A model generated the notes under the pieces. It ran no database searches. It saw only the letters and a program-made list of their open reading frames with translations, and was not told the DNA's origin. Shown here in pieces: positions 18,489 to 26,000 of a stretch of DNA of 64,000 nucleotides (position 1 is the first letter of the stretch; every line of letters begins with the position of its first letter). Source of the DNA: Cyclobacterium roseum. Lineage in GTDB: Bacteria > Bacteroidota > Bacteroidia > Cytophagales > Cyclobacteriaceae. The stretch spans positions 186,001 through 250,000 of the forward strand of contig NZ_WNKF01000001.1 in assembly GCF_010119225.1 (NCBI RefSeq), written 5' to 3'. The position numbers and the translations under genes are program-made.

Positions 18489-20157
18489 TGCTCTTTTCCG
18501 GTTTATCCTTCTTGACAGCCTTCACGGGGAAAGTGCCATATCCAATTATCTTCATATCGCCAGTGAATTTTTTTCCCGATAGGTTTCCACTGACCTCTAC
18601 GTCGAGCTTATCGCTTCCCACCGATACGGTAAAAGAAAATTGCATTTTTTCCTCGGTAATAACGGCATCTTCGATCGAGGAGGTTTTCATCCCTTGCCCT
18701 TGCGGATCTTCGTAGGTAATGGTCCCGGTCCATTTTCCGTCACTTAGATTGATTTTCCAGGTACCCGTTGATTTCCCTCCTTGCGTTTCAGCCTCATACT
18801 CCCAGGTAGCCTCTTCCTTTGATCCTTTTTCGGGCTTTTCAGAATAATCAAACACGTAGCCATCACTGACCACCATCTGAATGGCAGCCCCTTTTGTAAA
18901 TAGCGTGTCGGTCATAATCAGGAGGTTGGCCATTTTCCCTTCAGAAATAGTACCGGTTCTATCGTCTATTCCGAGTAATTTTGCCGGGTTTACGGTTAAT
19001 GCTGCTAGTGCTCCATCTTTACTGAGGCCATTTTCAACCATAAGTTGTAAATTTTTAGAAAAATCTCCTCTCGGTAAATGTTTGGTCGTAAGCGCGAAAG
19101 GAATGCCCGCCGCTTCATATTTCCCTGCCAGCGCCAAGGATTGCTTGTACGCTCCTTTGGTTCTATCCATTCGGGTTTCAAAGTCCTCGCTTTTTTCACC
19201 TGAAGGAATTTCTGAAGAAGGATCCTCCGGCAAATTTAAGGTAAGGACTGCACCTACTTTCTTTTCCTTCAGCAGCGGAATGAGTTTGTCTCCTTCATTG
19301 ATTCCGGTAAGAACTAATCGAAATTCATTTTCATCTTTCATTTTCAGGGCTCTCCGGATATCCAGTTCATCGGAAATTTCCAAAAGAACAGGCATGTCAC
19401 CGTTAATAACGGGCATCAATGCCTCTAAAACAGGTTTTTTCTCCAGCCGGCTGATGTTCCGATTCGCTGCATACATTTCCAGATGTTTTTTGTACAGACG
19501 GGCATTTTGGATAAGGTCTCTCCAGGTAGCCATGACACCCAGGTTGGTATTGGGGTATACCCCACCAACCGTACTAAATTTGAAGTAGATCGATTGGTGT
19601 TCGGCGATCAGGTTGTTTTTACCCTCTTGCCCATAGATTACCAAGGCAGAGGTGCCTGGAAGCATTCCTTTACCCAGGGGTAATTTTTGCGCCAGGGTAA
19701 ACCCTAACTTACGCCAGGCCTTATCATGGGGATTTGATTGTTGATAATACTCCGTTACGTTAAAATGCGGATGAATGCCCGCAATTTCCGGCATGGGCTT
19801 GGAAGGATCGAACCCCTCCGGTTTTTCAGGTAGGGTGGGTTCCACCACTCCTGTTTTATTGGCCATGTCTATAAACCCGGCATATACAAATAAGGAATCT
19901 CCTTTGATTTCCTGAGCTGCTGCCGGTATGGAAAGGTCCTTACCAACAGCAGTGATGATACCCTCTTCAAACAGTATGTGCTGGTTTTGGAGGATTTTTC
20001 CCGGTGATGGAATCAAGGTGGTATTGGTAATTACGTAACTGCTTCCTAACCTTCTCTCACCATTCCGGTCGCTTTGCCCGAAAAGCGGTTGGGTTATAAG
20101 AATAAAAAGGAATAAACAGGAAACGGAAAATGGTATTAATAGGTCTCTAACGTTCAT
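18481..20157 (-). CDS. Large amidohydrolase-fold protein lacking metal ligands, exported
   Basis: 558 residues with a signal peptide ending near PLFGQ. The amidohydrolase scaffold is seen (ILFEEGIITAVGKDLSIP at the start; LTVNPAKLLGIDDRTGTISEGK later), but the DxHxH position reads GFIDMANKTGVVEP and the mid-domain His motif is VLLEISDELD, so no metal site is evident. After the barrel (from about residue 450) there is an extra beta-rich module with alternating strands such as GTWKINLSDGKWTGTITYED and a tail of lysines. First gene of the amidohydrolase operon; it overlaps the next by 8 bp. Probably a partner or scaffold of the active enzyme; the substrate is unknown. Confidence 0.8.
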   Translation of the reverse strand: MNVRDLLIPFSVSCLFLFILITQPLFGQSDRNGERRLGSSYVITNTTLIPSPGKILQNQHILFEEGIITAVGKDLSIPAAAQEIKGDSLFVYAGFIDMANKTGVVEPTLPEKPEGFDPSKPMPEIAGIHPHFNVTEYYQQSNPHDKAWRKLGFTLAQKLPLGKGMLPGTSALVIYGQEGKNNLIAEHQSIYFKFSTVGGVYPNTNLGVMATWRDLIQNARLYKKHLEMYAANRNISRLEKKPVLEALMPVINGDMPVLLEISDELDIRRALKMKDENEFRLVLTGINEGDKLIPLLKEKKVGAVLTLNLPEDPSSEIPSGEKSEDFETRMDRTKGAYKQSLALAGKYEAAGIPFALTTKHLPRGDFSKNLQLMVENGLSKDGALAALTVNPAKLLGIDDRTGTISEGKMANLLIMTDTLFTKGAAIQMVVSDGYVFDYSEKPEKGSKEEATWEYEAETQGGKSTGTWKINLSDGKWTGTITYEDPQGQGMKTSSIEDAVITEEKMQFSFTVSVGSDKLDVEVSGNLSGKKFTGDMKIIGYGTFPVKAVKKDKPEKSNG

Positions 20158-20337
20158 TGGGTGTTGATAACAATCCTGGCAAACAACAAAATAAATCAGT
20201 AATATGCAAAATTGAATATTTTTTTTACCAGCCTTTCATTTCTATACAGGAATGGTTTATAAATGCTGAATAATGTAATGGAAAGAAATGATTTCCCCTT
20301 TTTTACAAAAAAGTGACTTAAATGAGGTTGTTTTTAG

Positions 20338-20345
20338 TAACTTTG
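20338..20345 (+). promoter_or_regulatory. Candidate -7 element (TAACTTTG) for the methyltransferase gene
   Basis: TAACTTTG matches the Bacteroidota -7 consensus TAnnTTTG exactly and lies 83 bp before the ATG at 20428. No TTTG sits 19 bp upstream, so this is a single-element match. The rest of the 270-bp gap (20158-20427) is AT-rich with no gene. Confidence 0.25.
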
Positions 20346-20427
20346 AAGTTTGTTAATAGAACAGAATAATAAGAAGGACCTATTTAAAATAATAATTAAT
20401 TCTATCCCAGGCTAATTCCATTTCCAA

Positions 20428-20973
20428 ATGAAGAAAAGTTCGCTTTTTAAAGAATTGTTTGTCAATATAAAAACTACAGGTGCGGTTACATTTAGCTCAA
20501 AATCACTGGTAAATAAAATGTTGTCATTTGCTGATTTTAACGGAGCAAAAGTCATTATTGAGTTAGGAGGGGGAGATGGAAGCATTACCCGTGGAATCGT
20601 GGAACGCATGGATTCAGATTCAGTTTTGTACGTTTTTGAAATCAGCGAGCATTTTTGCAGAAATTTGAGCCGGCAATTTGCCTCGGAAAATGTAAAAATC
20701 ATATGTGATTCGGCCGAAAACCTCGACAAGCATTTGGACGGAAAAGCGGTGGATTTGATTTTGTCCTCCTTGCCCTTTAGCCTTATACCTAAAGAATCCA
20801 GAACTGCCATTTATGAAAAAAGCCGGTTGATTCTGAAACCAAGCGGGTTTTTCATTCAAATTTGTTATTCTTACCTTTTGCGTTTTCAATTTGCTTCCTA
20901 TTTCAGCAATATCAAAACAGCCTTTACGCTTAAAAATTTTCCTCCGGCATTTATCATCATCTGCAATACTTGA
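20428..20973 (+). CDS. Class I SAM-dependent methyltransferase (PmtA/KsgA-like)
   Basis: 181 residues. The SAM-binding motif I is VIIELGGGDGSITRGIVERM (residues about 45-64), followed by LYVFEISEHFCRNLSRQF (motif II acid), IICDSAENL and DLILSSLPFSLIP (motif IV). This order and spacing resemble phospholipid N-methyltransferase (PmtA) and rRNA adenine dimethylase-like small enzymes. The C-terminal segment (LLRFQFASYFSNIKTAFTLKNF PPAF) also fits the phospholipid type. It precedes a radical SAM gene by 39 bp. Target (lipid or RNA) is not settled by sequence. Confidence 0.75.
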   Translation: MKKSSLFKELFVNIKTTGAVTFSSKSLVNKMLSFADFNGAKVIIELGGGDGSITRGIVERMDSDSVLYVFEISEHFCRNLSRQFASENVKIICDSAENLDKHLDGKAVDLILSSLPFSLIPKESRTAIYEKSRLILKPSGFFIQICYSYLLRFQFASYFSNIKTAFTLKNFPPAFIIICNT

Positions 20974-21012
20974 TAGCCGGATAAGTTCCGTTAATTTTTT
21001 ATATTGCCTTTG

Positions 21013-22068
21013 ATGAAATCAAATTTTCCAAAAGGCAGGGGTACGGGCAACAGGCCTGATAATTTGTATGAAAAAAACAGATTTGTCAGGGAACATGCAG
21101 AGGGTATGGATCTGGATGAAACCGAGCAGCGTCTGACCACCGAGTATTTAATGGTGAGCAGCAAAACAGCAATCAGCACCAATGATAGTCCGGACATACC
21201 TTTAAGTTCATCCGTAAACCCGTATCAGGGATGCGAGCATGGCTGCATCTATTGTTACGCACGAAACAGCCATACGTATTGGGGCTACGATGCCGGCTTG
21301 GGATTTGAGAGTAAGATCTTGGTAAAAAAGGATATTGTTTCCTCCCTAAGAAGGGAATTCGAGAAGAAGCGGTACAAGCCCAACCCCATCATGTTATCCG
21401 GAAACACCGATTGTTACCAGCCTGCGGAGCGGAAATTTAAACTGACCGCTAAGATACTCGAACTTTGCCTGGAATTTTGCCATCCGGTCAGTATCATTAC
21501 TAAAAATGGCTTGATAGAGAGGGACCTACCGACACTTAAATTATTGGCTGAAAAAAGGTTGGTTCATGTTTATTTTTCCATTAACCATCTTGACCCCGGA
21601 TTAAAACGGATTTTGGAACCCCGAACGGCGACCGCCCGAAAAAAAATCGAACTCATCCGAACATTTTCAGAGCAGGGGATTCCTTGTGGCATTATGGTTG
21701 CACCGTTAATTCCAGGAATCAACACGGAAGCCATGCCGGAAATCATTCGGCAAGCGGCCGCTGCAGGTGCCAGAAAAGCGGGATATACGGTCGTTCGGCT
21801 AAACGGGCAGCTTAAAGAGTTGTTTCAAGAATGGCTGGAAGTACATTTTCCTGATCGAAAGCATAAAGTTATGCATCAGATAGAATCGTTGCACGCCGGT
21901 CATAGTAATGACACGGAATGGGGAAGAAGGATCAAAGGAGACGGTATTTTAGCGGATAGCATAGCAGGACTGTTTCGGGCTTCGGTAAGAAAACACCTAA
22001 AGGGCGAAAAAATGCCTGCGTTTGATTTGGACATATTTAAAGGAAATGGACAACTGAATCTTTTCTAA
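21013..22068 (+). CDS. Radical SAM protein (PA0069/SplB-like family)
   Basis: 351 residues from the ATG at 21013; an in-frame TTG nine bases earlier is less likely. The 4Fe-4S cluster motif is YQGCEHGCIYCYARNSH (CxxxCxxC). Before it comes SSVNPYQG and after it the sequence GFESKILVKKD, which are typical of the PA0069 family. ILELCLEFCHPVSIITKNGL and LVHVYFSINHLDPGL complete the barrel. The family is related to spore photoproduct lyase but its substrate is unknown. An acidic-basic tail ends in GNGQLNLF. It is followed after 1 bp by a DUF3253-like gene, so the group 21013-22899 is probably one transcript. Confidence 0.88.
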   Translation: MKSNFPKGRGTGNRPDNLYEKNRFVREHAEGMDLDETEQRLTTEYLMVSSKTAISTNDSPDIPLSSSVNPYQGCEHGCIYCYARNSHTYWGYDAGLGFESKILVKKDIVSSLRREFEKKRYKPNPIMLSGNTDCYQPAERKFKLTAKILELCLEFCHPVSIITKNGLIERDLPTLKLLAEKRLVHVYFSINHLDPGLKRILEPRTATARKKIELIRTFSEQGIPCGIMVAPLIPGINTEAMPEIIRQAAAAGARKAGYTVVRLNGQLKELFQEWLEVHFPDRKHKVMHQIESLHAGHSNDTEWGRRIKGDGILADSIAGLFRASVRKHLKGEKMPAFDLDIFKGNGQLNLF

Positions 22069-22069
22069 C

Positions 22070-22327
22070 ATGAATTACCTGGACGAAGGCATATTGGTAC
22101 TGGCTACCATGGAAATGGCCCAAAGAAATAAGGGGAGCTACTTTAGCCCCACCGACGTGTTACGCTGGATCTATCCAATTGACTGGCGTTCATTTCTAGA
22201 GGAAGAAAAATGTGCGCTTACCTGGCTTCAGGGAGAGGGGCTATTGGAAGTGTTGGTAAATGGTAAGCCGGTGAAGTCAAACTTTTCATTATCGGAACCT
22301 GTTACCATTAGACTTAAATGTGAATAA
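22070..22327 (+). CDS. Small DUF3253-like protein
   Basis: 85 residues. The layout fits DUF3253: a helix LVLATMEMAQRNKGSYFSP, then DVLRWIYPIDWRSFLEEEK (the family has PSEVAR...WR), a further helix and a basic tail GKPVKSNF...VTIRLK corresponding to the G-x-P-V-x(n)-IRL ending. It is a predicted winged-helix-like fold of unknown function. It starts 1 bp after the radical SAM gene stop and ends 2 bp before msrA, so it is translationally packed between them. Confidence 0.65.
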   Translation: MNYLDEGILVLATMEMAQRNKGSYFSPTDVLRWIYPIDWRSFLEEEKCALTWLQGEGLLEVLVNGKPVKSNFSLSEPVTIRLKCE

Positions 22328-22329
22328 TT

Positions 22330-22899
22330 ATGAGCGACCTACCTAAAACGACCGTACAAATACCGGATTCAAAAGCAGCTGCTACCTTTGGAACAGGCTG
22401 CTTCTGGTGTACGGAGGCCGTTTTTCAAAAGTTGAAAGGCGTAGAGCGCGTGCAGTCCGGGTTTTCAGGCGGGCACGTAGAAAACCCTTCTTATCAGGAC
22501 GTGGTTACCGGAACCACAGGACATGCCGAAGTGGTCCATGTGGTGTTTGATCCGGAAGTCATTGCCTTTCCCGAATTGTTGGAGGTTTTTTGGTCCAGTC
22601 ATGATCCAACGACCTTGAATCGACAGGGGGCAGATGTGGGACCGCAGTACCGATCGGCAATTTTCTACCATTCAGAAAACCAGCAACAAGAGGCACTTAA
22701 ACTCAGGCAGTCGCTGGACGAATCTGGGGCATTTGATAACCCCATTGTAACTGAAATTACCCCTTTTTCCAACTTTTACCCCGCAGAGGCATACCATACT
22801 AACTATTTCGAATTAAATGGGAATCAACCTTATTGTCAGTTTGTGATTCGGCCTAAGGTTGAAAAATTTAAAAAGGTATTTGCTGAAAAGTTAAAGTAA
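22330..22899 (+). CDS. msrA: Peptide-methionine (S)-S-oxide reductase
   Basis: 189 residues. The catalytic motif is GTGCFWCTEAVF (family GCFWC), followed by GVERVQSGFSGGHVENPSY and the substrate loop VTGTTGHAEVV. EVFWSSHDPTTLNRQGADVGPQYRS is the conserved middle part, with the Asp and Tyr that bind the sulfoxide. It repairs oxidised methionine in the cytoplasm. Only the MsrA domain is present; MsrB is not fused. Last gene of the 21013-22899 group; a strongly folded segment follows the stop. Confidence 0.95.
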   Translation: MSDLPKTTVQIPDSKAAATFGTGCFWCTEAVFQKLKGVERVQSGFSGGHVENPSYQDVVTGTTGHAEVVHVVFDPEVIAFPELLEVFWSSHDPTTLNRQGADVGPQYRSAIFYHSENQQQEALKLRQSLDESGAFDNPIVTEITPFSNFYPAEAYHTNYFELNGNQPYCQFVIRPKVEKFKKVFAEKLK

Positions 22900-22904
22900 A
22901 GTCA

Positions 22905-22957
22905 GCTGATGCTTTACTTTTTAACCGCTTGAGCAGGGCATCAGCCCGGTAAAAAGT
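22905..22957 (+). other. Interleaved inverted repeats after msrA (pseudoknot-capable)
   Basis: Two stems interleave. GCTGATGC (22905-22912) pairs perfectly with GCATCAGC (22938-22945), and ACTTTTTAACCG (22916-22927) pairs with CGGTAAAAAGT (22947-22957) with one bulged A. The order A-B-A'-B' is that of an H-type pseudoknot, or of two alternative hairpins. It sits between msrA and the 557-codon gene. It could be a 3' terminator structure, a regulatory switch or DNA operator sites next to the candidate -7 box at 22960. Confidence 0.45.
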
Positions 22958-22959
22958 AG

Positions 22960-22967
22960 TAAGTTTG
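22960..22967 (+). promoter_or_regulatory. Candidate -7 element (TAAGTTTG)
   Basis: An exact TAnnTTTG match 25 bp before the ATG at 22993, immediately after the interleaved repeats. No TTTG is found at the expected 19-bp distance, where instead the repeat arm at 22938 lies. Confidence 0.3.
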
Positions 22968-22992
22968 TAAAAATGTTACTGCCTATACTTTT

Positions 22993-24666
22993 ATGAAACG
23001 AACTAAAGCTCAGGAATCCAGATCTGCAATCGAGCGATTGTACATCACCATGCGTCACCTTTTCATGCGGGGAAATTACAAGCCTACAGGTGTTTCGGGG
23101 GAGTCGCTGGTACAGGCACTGCTCACATTAAGTCCGGAAATTTATGGTTTGGTCAATGACCCGGAAAAGTTGGAATTGGATGGCTTATTGTACGTTATGG
23201 AGCGATTACCCAGTGGAATCGAAGAGTGTCGGTACATTCGCCTGATCAGTAGGGAAGGGTACGAGGACTCCGGATTTCCCGCCTTGGTTCCGGCCAAAAG
23301 AAAGCGAAATTGTTACCGGGTGGATGAGGAACAGATGTATGTGGAAATGACCCGGGGAAAAAGTGATATCTACGACATCCTGACCCACCTTACTTTTTTA
23401 TTCATTGAATCTGAAAAAATTCGAAAGAATAGTAGTGATCCTAAAGGCCGGATCAATCTAAATTGGAAAAAACTACAGCAGGTGGTTAGCCAGGAAGAAA
23501 ATGGCGAGGAGTTCAATGAAGAGGCTGCTTGTTCTTACCTAAGCCACCTTACGGGAAGAACCTTTGAAGAGACCAAATCCGCCGTACAGAAATTCAAGAC
23601 TTCTCAGAATAGTAACAGCCTGTTTGCCATCATTTACCATATGGGACGGTTATCCATGGAAGAGGCATTGGAGGGGAATGACCGGGAAGTTTCTTTTTCT
23701 GCAACCCTCCGAGAACGGGTGGGGCACCATGTATATGGAGAAAGCTGGGCCAATACGATCAAGGTGGTGCTGGATGAGGAAAACCTGTTGGAGCGCCCAA
23801 TGCATGTAATCAGTGCTAACCTTCACAGCGTGGTCAATACCATTTATGGGCACCAGGCCCTTGGGCTGGAAAATTACGAAGCGATTGAGGAAATGGCCTT
23901 AAAAATAAGCATTCAATCGAAAGGCAATAGGGAAAAGGAAATGCTGGAGTATGCCCGGAGTCATGGCTTGATTTCTGTTCCGGATACTTCGGGTACCAAT
24001 ATCGGAGTACAGATAATCGATACCGGAAAAATGGAGTCCGGTACGCTTTTACCGGGTTTGCCTTTACCTGAGGAAAGCAAAAAACGGCCGGTTTTGGTGG
24101 TTATGGATTACGCCTTTGGCGAACAAGCCTACGAATGCTTTGACGAGTTGCTAAAGCCGTATGAAATTGGTCAGCAAAAAATACCGCTGAATATCATTTC
24201 AAGCTCGATCATGGGCAAGGCGGGTATATTAGAGGGTAAAAAAGGGGATATAATGATTCCCAATTCCCATGTTTTTGAAGGGACTGCGGATAATTATCCG
24301 TTTAAAAATGAATTGGATCCGGAAGATTTTGAAGGGTACGGCTTGGGTGTATATGAGGGGCCTATGATTACCGTCCTGGGCACCTCATTACAAAACCGGG
24401 ATGTGTTAGGTTACTTTATGGACTCCTCCTGGCAGGCTATCGGCTTGGAAATGGAAGGGGCCCACTACCAAAAGGCCATTCAATCGGCGAGCAAAATTCG
24501 AAACAGCATTCGCAAAAGTGTGAAGGTAATGTATTCCTATTATGCCTCGGACAATCCCCTGGAAACCGGAAGCACGCTGGCTTCAGGAGCGTTGGGAAAA
24601 GACGGTGTACGACCTACCTACCTGATCACCTACAAGATATTGGAAAAGATAGGGAAAGCCTGGTAA
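22993..24666 (+). CDS. Conserved protein of unknown function with nucleosidase-like C-terminal half (possibly DUF6909)
   Basis: 557 residues, no signal peptide. I do not recognise a characterised family; from memory it resembles a Bacteroidota-specific group listed as DUF6909. The N-terminal half (about 1-300) is helical and charged. The C-terminal half (from about residue 370) looks like the nucleoside phosphorylase/nucleosidase fold: VLVVMDYAFGEQAYECFDEL, IMGKAGILEGKKGDIMIPNS (compare the G-x-x-GDI-(V/I)-(I/P) element), VLGTSLQNRDV, and QAIGLEMEGAHYQKAI, which resembles the ExEGA/MEG active-site region. The late YYASDNPLETG fits the SD-P segment of that fold. A cytoplasmic enzyme acting on nucleosides or nucleotides is a hypothesis only. 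Confidence 0.6.
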   Translation: MKRTKAQESRSAIERLYITMRHLFMRGNYKPTGVSGESLVQALLTLSPEIYGLVNDPEKLELDGLLYVMERLPSGIEECRYIRLISREGYEDSGFPALVPAKRKRNCYRVDEEQMYVEMTRGKSDIYDILTHLTFLFIESEKIRKNSSDPKGRINLNWKKLQQVVSQEENGEEFNEEAACSYLSHLTGRTFEETKSAVQKFKTSQNSNSLFAIIYHMGRLSMEEALEGNDREVSFSATLRERVGHHVYGESWANTIKVVLDEENLLERPMHVISANLHSVVNTIYGHQALGLENYEAIEEMALKISIQSKGNREKEMLEYARSHGLISVPDTSGTNIGVQIIDTGKMESGTLLPGLPLPEESKKRPVLVVMDYAFGEQAYECFDELLKPYEIGQQKIPLNIISSSIMGKAGILEGKKGDIMIPNSHVFEGTADNYPFKNELDPEDFEGYGLGVYEGPMITVLGTSLQNRDVLGYFMDSSWQAIGLEMEGAHYQKAIQSASKIRNSIRKSVKVMYSYYASDNPLETGSTLASGALGKDGVRPTYLITYKILEKIGKAW

Positions 24667-24673
24667 CCTTTCT

Positions 24674-24940
24674 TTAGGAACCGCCTTTTTCTTTATTTTC
24701 TTTTAAACCTTCCTTAATCACAGAGGCATCCCAGGCATGATCATTCAGACTAAATCGACGGTTTAATTCGGAATTGAGCAATTTTTCCTGCATGGAAGCT
24801 TTCCCATAAAAATCTGAATCCAACTTATACAATTCACGGATTGTCACATGTGGCATGTCCTGGACTTCCGTTACCATGCCTTTCATTATCCTGGAATGCT
24901 CAAATGTAGGGTGGGCCATTAGGACTAGAATATTTCTCAT
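24674..24940 (-). pseudogene. Remnant of flavodoxin-like NAD(P)H oxidoreductase fused to an unrelated tail
   Basis: 88 codons. The first 40 (MRNILVLMAHPTFEHSRIMK and the following VTIRELYKLDSDF) match the start of KefF/MdaB-type quinone oxidoreductases, which are normally 170-200 residues. From about residue 46 the sequence is no longer flavodoxin-like: SMQEKLLNSELNRRFSLNDHAW then a polar tail ending KENKEKGGS. That tail resembles the cytoplasmic end of a KefC-type cation/proton antiporter, a frequent neighbour of KefF, so an internal deletion joining the two genes is a reasonable explanation. It is unlikely to bind FMN. It lies tail-to-tail with the 557-codon gene, 7 bp apart. Confidence 0.55.
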
Positions 24941-25401
24941 GCTGCGGAGCTATTTCGCTCCAAATCGGATCGAAAAGGGAATATCGATCCGATGATGAAG
25001 AAACGGCTTTTGCGGAAAGGTTCCAACAGGTAGGGAGAAAAATGAAACAGATAAGTATTCTTTTTTAATCTTTAAATACCATTTATGAGAAAAGCGATGA
25101 AAACGTTATTTTTCTATATGCAAATCCTCATTTTTTACCCTTTAAATTTTTATTGAAACACTTGGATTTGATGTAAATTTCTTTCAAATTTGAGAAGGTA
25201 GTGTTAAATTTTGACTGTGATACAAGCAGCAAAATTTAGTAGCTATCTATAGCTAAACGGTAGTTGTTTCACTACTTCGGTGTCTGGCTTATCGGAGGAA
25301 TTCGAACGTTTTCAAACGGTTTACTCCGGATAAATCACAGGGAAGCATCAGGGCTCAGGAATATTGATCTTTTAGACGCGTATAATTTAGCATAATTACC
25401 A
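24941..25401 (+). promoter_or_regulatory. 461-bp control region upstream of the eCIS operon
   Basis: No gene is supported here. It is AT-rich, especially at 25060-25260. The best promoter candidate is TTG at 25153-25155 with TAAATTTC at 25174-25181 (18-bp spacing, 7/8 match to TAnnTTTG), which would give a leader of about 210 nt. Short palindromes occur at 25239-25254 (TAGCT...AGCTA), and a long hairpin lies at 25289-25333. Confidence 0.35.
25289..25333 (+). promoter_or_regulatory. Long hairpin in the eCIS operon leader
   Basis: TTATCGGAG (25289-25297) pairs with CTCCGGATAA (25324-25333) with one bulged base. Inside it, CGTTT (25307-25311) pairs with AAACG (25314-25318) around a 2-nt loop. 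The two stems are nested, giving one extended hairpin ending 68 nt before the first ATG of the operon. It could regulate expression or RNA stability. Confidence 0.45.
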
Positions 25402-25998
25402 ATGATTTTTGAAGTTTTCCAGATTCTCAGCGAGCAGGTAAACCAATACTTTCAGGAAATGGGGCTGGAAGATTCTCAATTAATTATAGAAAACATCGCC
25501 CTGGCAGAAGGATCTTCCGACGCAGCGGATGCCATGCGGGATAAAATGGTTTTAACGCTGGTAAACCTCCACGAGGAAGGAACGATGAAGAATTTTCCCA
25601 ATCACCAGTTGAGGGAGGATCAGGTACAGTACCGGAATCGGGTGATTAACCTGCATTTGTTTTTATTGTTTTCTGCCAATCGCAATATGTACAGCAAATC
25701 CCTAAAAGATTTATCGGCCGTTATCTCTTTTTTTCAGGGAAAAAAACTGTTTACGCAGGGCAATACTGTTTTTGACCGGGAACTAGACTCCATGCAACAG
25801 GTGGGGAATTTCCGGTTTACCATGGAGTTATACACGCCTACTTTCGAGGAATTGAATTTTATCTGGGGCACCTTGGGGGGGAAGCAATTTCCATCCGCGC
25901 TGTACCAGCTAAACCTACTTCCACTGGAAAGGGATATGAGCCAATCAAAGGGGCCATTGATTCAGCGCATTCGTTCCGATGTAAAAAACCGATCATAG
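25402..25998 (+). CDS. eCIS cap protein, DUF4255/Pvc16 family
   Basis: 198 residues. The DUF4255 (Pvc16 N-terminal) pattern is plain: an initial helix FEVFQILSEQVNQYFQEMG, then IIENIALAEGSSDAAD, and MVLTLVNLHEEGTMKNFPN. RVINLHLFLLFSANRN and GNTVFDRELDSMQQVG follow, and WGTLGGKQFPSALYQLNLL near the end matches the family's W-x-x-LGG-x-x-PS. In characterised eCIS particles Pvc16 closes the distal end of tube and sheath. It is the first gene of the operon and ends 2 bp before the next. It is shorter than the 290-residue Pvc16 of Photorhabdus and lacks a C-terminal extension; the next gene may supply that function. Confidence 0.92.
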   Translation: MIFEVFQILSEQVNQYFQEMGLEDSQLIIENIALAEGSSDAADAMRDKMVLTLVNLHEEGTMKNFPNHQLREDQVQYRNRVINLHLFLLFSANRNMYSKSLKDLSAVISFFQGKKLFTQGNTVFDRELDSMQQVGNFRFTMELYTPTFEELNFIWGTLGGKQFPSALYQLNLLPLERDMSQSKGPLIQRIRSDVKNRS

Positions 25999-26000
25999 TT

